The translations under genes and the position numbers were made by a program. Under the pieces are notes generated by a model, which worked only from the letters and a program-made list of their open reading frames with translations, searched no databases and had not been told where the DNA came from. Positions 61,778 through 64,000 of a stretch of 64,000 bases of DNA are shown one piece after another. The stretch comes from Micromonospora gifhornensis. Lineage in GTDB: Bacteria; Actinomycetota; Actinomycetes; Mycobacteriales; Micromonosporaceae. The stretch's first letter is position 1, and each line of letters begins with the position of its first letter. The stretch covers positions 124,001 to 188,000 of the forward strand of contig NZ_BOPA01000014.1 of NCBI RefSeq assembly GCF_016863515.1. The letters run 5' to 3'.

Positions 61778-63039
61778 CGGCCATGACCTCCACCGGACTC
61801 GCCGCCACTGCGCCCGCCATCGACCACCCGCAGCAGTGGCCGGTCTACGACACTCAGGCTGTCGCAAGAGCCACCGACCTGATCCGCGCCGGCCGCACCT
61901 TCGACTACCGGCACGGCCCCGAGATCGCCGAGATCGAGCAGTTGTTCTCCGAACACCTGGACGGTCGACACGTCCTCGCGGTCAACTCCGGCACCAGCGC
62001 GTTGCTCGCCGCGTACTACGTCCTCGGGCTCGGCCCCGGTGACGAGGTGCTGGTGCCGTCCCTGACCTTCCTCGCCACCGCATCGCCGCTGTTCGTGCTC
62101 GGCGCCACCCCGGTGCTCTGCGACAGCGCAGCGGCCAACGGCAACGTCACCGCCGCCAGCCTGGCCGAGCGGATCACCAGCCGGACCCGGGCCATCGCGG
62201 TCACCCACCTGTTCGGTCACCCCTGCCCGATGGCGGAGATCGCACAGCTCGCCCGCGAACGGTCACTGGCGCTGATCGAGGACTGCTCGCACGCCCACGG
62301 ATCGACGATCGACGGAGTCCCGGTGGGCACCTTCGGCGACCTCGCCGTCTTCAGCATCGGCGGACTCAAACTCGTCAGCGGTGGGATGGGCGGTGTCCTC
62401 GCCTGCCGCGACACCCGCCACTACGACCTGGCGTGCCTGCTGAGCAGCTTCCGGCAACGCAGCAACCTCACCGTCCGGGATCCGGCGTTGCGTCGCCTCG
62501 CCGACGTCGGGCTGGGCGGCAACCTGCGGATCAGCCCCGTCGCGGCCGTCCTGGCCAGCAGCCACATGCGACGGCTCGACGCGCTGGTACGCGCCAAACA
62601 CGACAACGCCACCGCACTCGTCGCCGCGCTCAGCACCCACCCGGGCATCGAAGGGCTGGGCGTCACGGCCGGACACACCATGGGCGGCTGGTACGACATC
62701 GTGCTGCGCGTCGACCCGCTGCGCGCCGGCTTCGACCGCGACGAACTGATTGCCGCGCTGAAGCGGCACGGCGTACGGGCCGGTGTGCCGCAGACCGCCC
62801 CGCTGCACCGTACGTCGGTCTTCACCGGCGCCCGGCCACCGACCTGGCACGCCTACTCACCGGCCACGTTGCGCCGACGCTTCACGTACGCCCCGGAGGA
62901 CCTTCCGGTGAGCGCCCGGCTGCACGACGAGTGGATCAGCCTGCCGGCAACCTACTTCAACGAGCCGCAGGAGGAACTGCTCGGCGCGTACCGGCGGGCT
63001 GCCGAGCGGGCGCTGTCCGACCTGGCGGCGACCCGATGA
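61774..63039 (+). CDS. DegT/DnrJ/EryC1-type PLP aminotransferase
   Basis: 421 residues from GTG 61774 (ATG 61783 is possible). The family features are VNSGTSALLAAYYVLGLGPGD, DEVLVPSLTFLATAS, EDCSHAHG and the PLP-Lys region SIGGLKLVSGGMGG. These enzymes aminate keto sugars or cyclitols and sometimes other ketones. There are no sugar-nucleotide genes here, so a non-sugar substrate is possible. GTGA and ATGA overlaps connect it to its neighbours. Confidence 0.9.
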   Translation: MTAMTSTGLAATAPAIDHPQQWPVYDTQAVARATDLIRAGRTFDYRHGPEIAEIEQLFSEHLDGRHVLAVNSGTSALLAAYYVLGLGPGDEVLVPSLTFLATASPLFVLGATPVLCDSAAANGNVTAASLAERITSRTRAIAVTHLFGHPCPMAEIAQLARERSLALIEDCSHAHGSTIDGVPVGTFGDLAVFSIGGLKLVSGGMGGVLACRDTRHYDLACLLSSFRQRSNLTVRDPALRRLADVGLGGNLRISPVAAVLASSHMRRLDALVRAKHDNATALVAALSTHPGIEGLGVTAGHTMGGWYDIVLRVDPLRAGFDRDELIAALKRHGVRAGVPQTAPLHRTSVFTGARPPTWHAYSPATLRRRFTYAPEDLPVSARLHDEWISLPATYFNEPQEELLGAYRRAAERALSDLAATR

Positions 63040-64000
63040 GCCAGACCTCGGTCTACCTCGTCGGCGTGCAGAGCCTCGCCAGCTGGTTCACCCACTTCGT
63101 CCAGTGGCGACCGGGCGATCGGCACCTGCATCTGGGGGAGGGGCCGGTCGACGCCGAGGCGCTCCAGCGCAGCTTCCAGGGCCTCGACGCCGCCACCGCC
63201 GTCTTCCTCACCAGCCACGACACGCTGTTACGCGACCGGGAACTCGCCGCCGGGCTGCGCGTCGCCGGCCACCGGGTCATCGTCCAGTCGGCGAGCGCGG
63301 CGAGCCTCGGCCTCGACAAGGTGGCGATGAAGCGCTTCTTCGACCGGCACGGCATCCCCACCGCGCCGTGGCGGTACCAGGACGAGGGCACCTTCGACGG
63401 AGCCGGCGACGACCTGCTGGTGGTGAAGGGCCGCAACAGCACCCAGAGCATCGGTATCCGGATGGCCACCGAGGTGACGTCGTCCCCGCAGTACTTCACC
63501 GAACGGTACGCCGACGGTGTGGAGTACTCGGTCGTGGCGCACCGGACCGGCGGGCGCACCATCACCCTCCCGCCGGTCTGGAAGGGACCCACCTCGCCGA
63601 TGCTGGTCCCACCGTGGCGCCGGCTGCGGCTGTGCCCCGCCCCCGGTCTGACCCCGGCCCTCGACACCTGGCTGCGCGACACCACCGAAACGATCGCGCA
63701 GGCCGCCGACGTCGACGGCTACCTGGAAGTGGAGTTCCTGGTCCAGGCCGACGGCACCGGTCTGGTCCTGGAGATCAACCCGCGGATCTGCGGCACGCTG
63801 CGCATCGCCGCGCTGGCCGCCGAGGTTCCCGTCTTCTCGCTACACCACCTGACGTCGTCGGCGGCGCTGCCGGCCCTCCGGTACGCCGCCGAGGTCCCGT
63901 ACACCGGCGCGTCGTTCAACGACCCGGCACAGCAGGTGTACGCCACCTCGCGGCTCACCGTCGCCGCGCCGGACCCGACGACCGTCATCACCGCGCTTCG
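63036..64000 (+). CDS. ATP-grasp ligase, cut by the right edge
   Basis: Starts at ATG 63036 (overlapping the DegT stop) and stays open to the end of the window, giving 321 codons. The end of the ATP-grasp core is seen in YLEVEFLVQADGTGLVLEINPRICG, and GLDKVAMKRFFDRHGIPT (residues about 97-115) lies before it. It joins a carboxylate to an amine using ATP. It is the second ATP-grasp gene of this cluster. The C-terminus lies beyond the window. Confidence 0.88.
   Translation, partial: MSQTSVYLVGVQSLASWFTHFVQWRPGDRHLHLGEGPVDAEALQRSFQGLDAATAVFLTSHDTLLRDRELAAGLRVAGHRVIVQSASAASLGLDKVAMKRFFDRHGIPTAPWRYQDEGTFDGAGDDLLVVKGRNSTQSIGIRMATEVTSSPQYFTERYADGVEYSVVAHRTGGRTITLPPVWKGPTSPMLVPPWRRLRLCPAPGLTPALDTWLRDTTETIAQAADVDGYLEVEFLVQADGTGLVLEINPRICGTLRIAALAAEVPVFSLHHLTSSAALPALRYAAEVPYTGASFNDPAQQVYATSRLTVAAPDPTTVITAL

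Overview
The window is high-GC DNA (roughly 70 percent or more) with dense GTG/ATG starts, 4-bp stop/start overlaps and actinobacterial marker families (mycothiol-dependent isomerase/DinB-fold proteins, a PucR regulator, M14 carboxypeptidase). This points to an actinomycete, most plausibly a Micromonosporaceae-type organism; the genus is an inference, since no rRNA or other taxonomic marker is present. No tRNA, rRNA, CRISPR array or insertion sequence was seen.

Bases 1 to about 18,300 look like ordinary chromosome. They hold a cut-off HTH gene and a small unknown gene, a secreted zinc carboxypeptidase followed by a small secreted protein, pyridoxal kinase, a secreted BNR-repeat protein, and a carbohydrate ABC transporter operon (two permeases, a binding lipoprotein, an ATPase and a small lipoprotein) led by a PucR regulator. 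After these come an AraC/VOC pair, a mycothiol-dependent DinB-fold protein, and a cation/proton antiporter followed by two tandem AhpD-like genes.

Bases from about 18,600 to the right edge form a non-ribosomal peptide gene cluster that continues beyond the window; no pathway regulator, MbtH protein, phosphopantetheinyl transferase or dedicated exporter is seen here. The assembly line is unusually fragmented. It has a 2-module C-A-T-C-A(MT)-T-TE protein, a degenerate C*-A*-T protein, two free-standing carrier proteins, a free A domain, a half-C-A-T protein and an A-T-TE* protein whose TE lacks the nucleophilic serine. Two type II thioesterases are also present, one with Cys in place of the active Ser.

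Tailoring and precursor genes predict the monomers. Hydroxymandelate synthase plus a fused hydroxymandelate oxidase-aminotransferase should make 4-hydroxyphenylglycine. An argininosuccinate lyase homologue, a threonine-kinase homologue and a cysteine-synthase-like enzyme fused to ATP-grasp should make 2,3-diaminobutyrate from threonine. A serine-like A domain carries an inserted FkbM O-methyltransferase (O-methylserine), and a second A domain has a phenylalanine code. A nine-gene minus-strand block (amino acid dehydrogenase, 2-hydroxyacid dehydrogenase, sulfotransferase, cytoplasmic binding-protein homologue, TPP enzyme, FAD-linked oxidase, aminotransferase, DinB-fold protein) probably makes or modifies a further unusual monomer. 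An ammonia-lyase-like hotdog protein sits beside a free carrier protein, and a DegT aminotransferase plus a second ATP-grasp enzyme lie at the right edge.

The cluster is arranged as divergent operons from four or five short AT-rich intergenic regions that share TTGAC and ACTGTAGT-type sequence, suggesting one common regulator. The final product cannot be named from this window.
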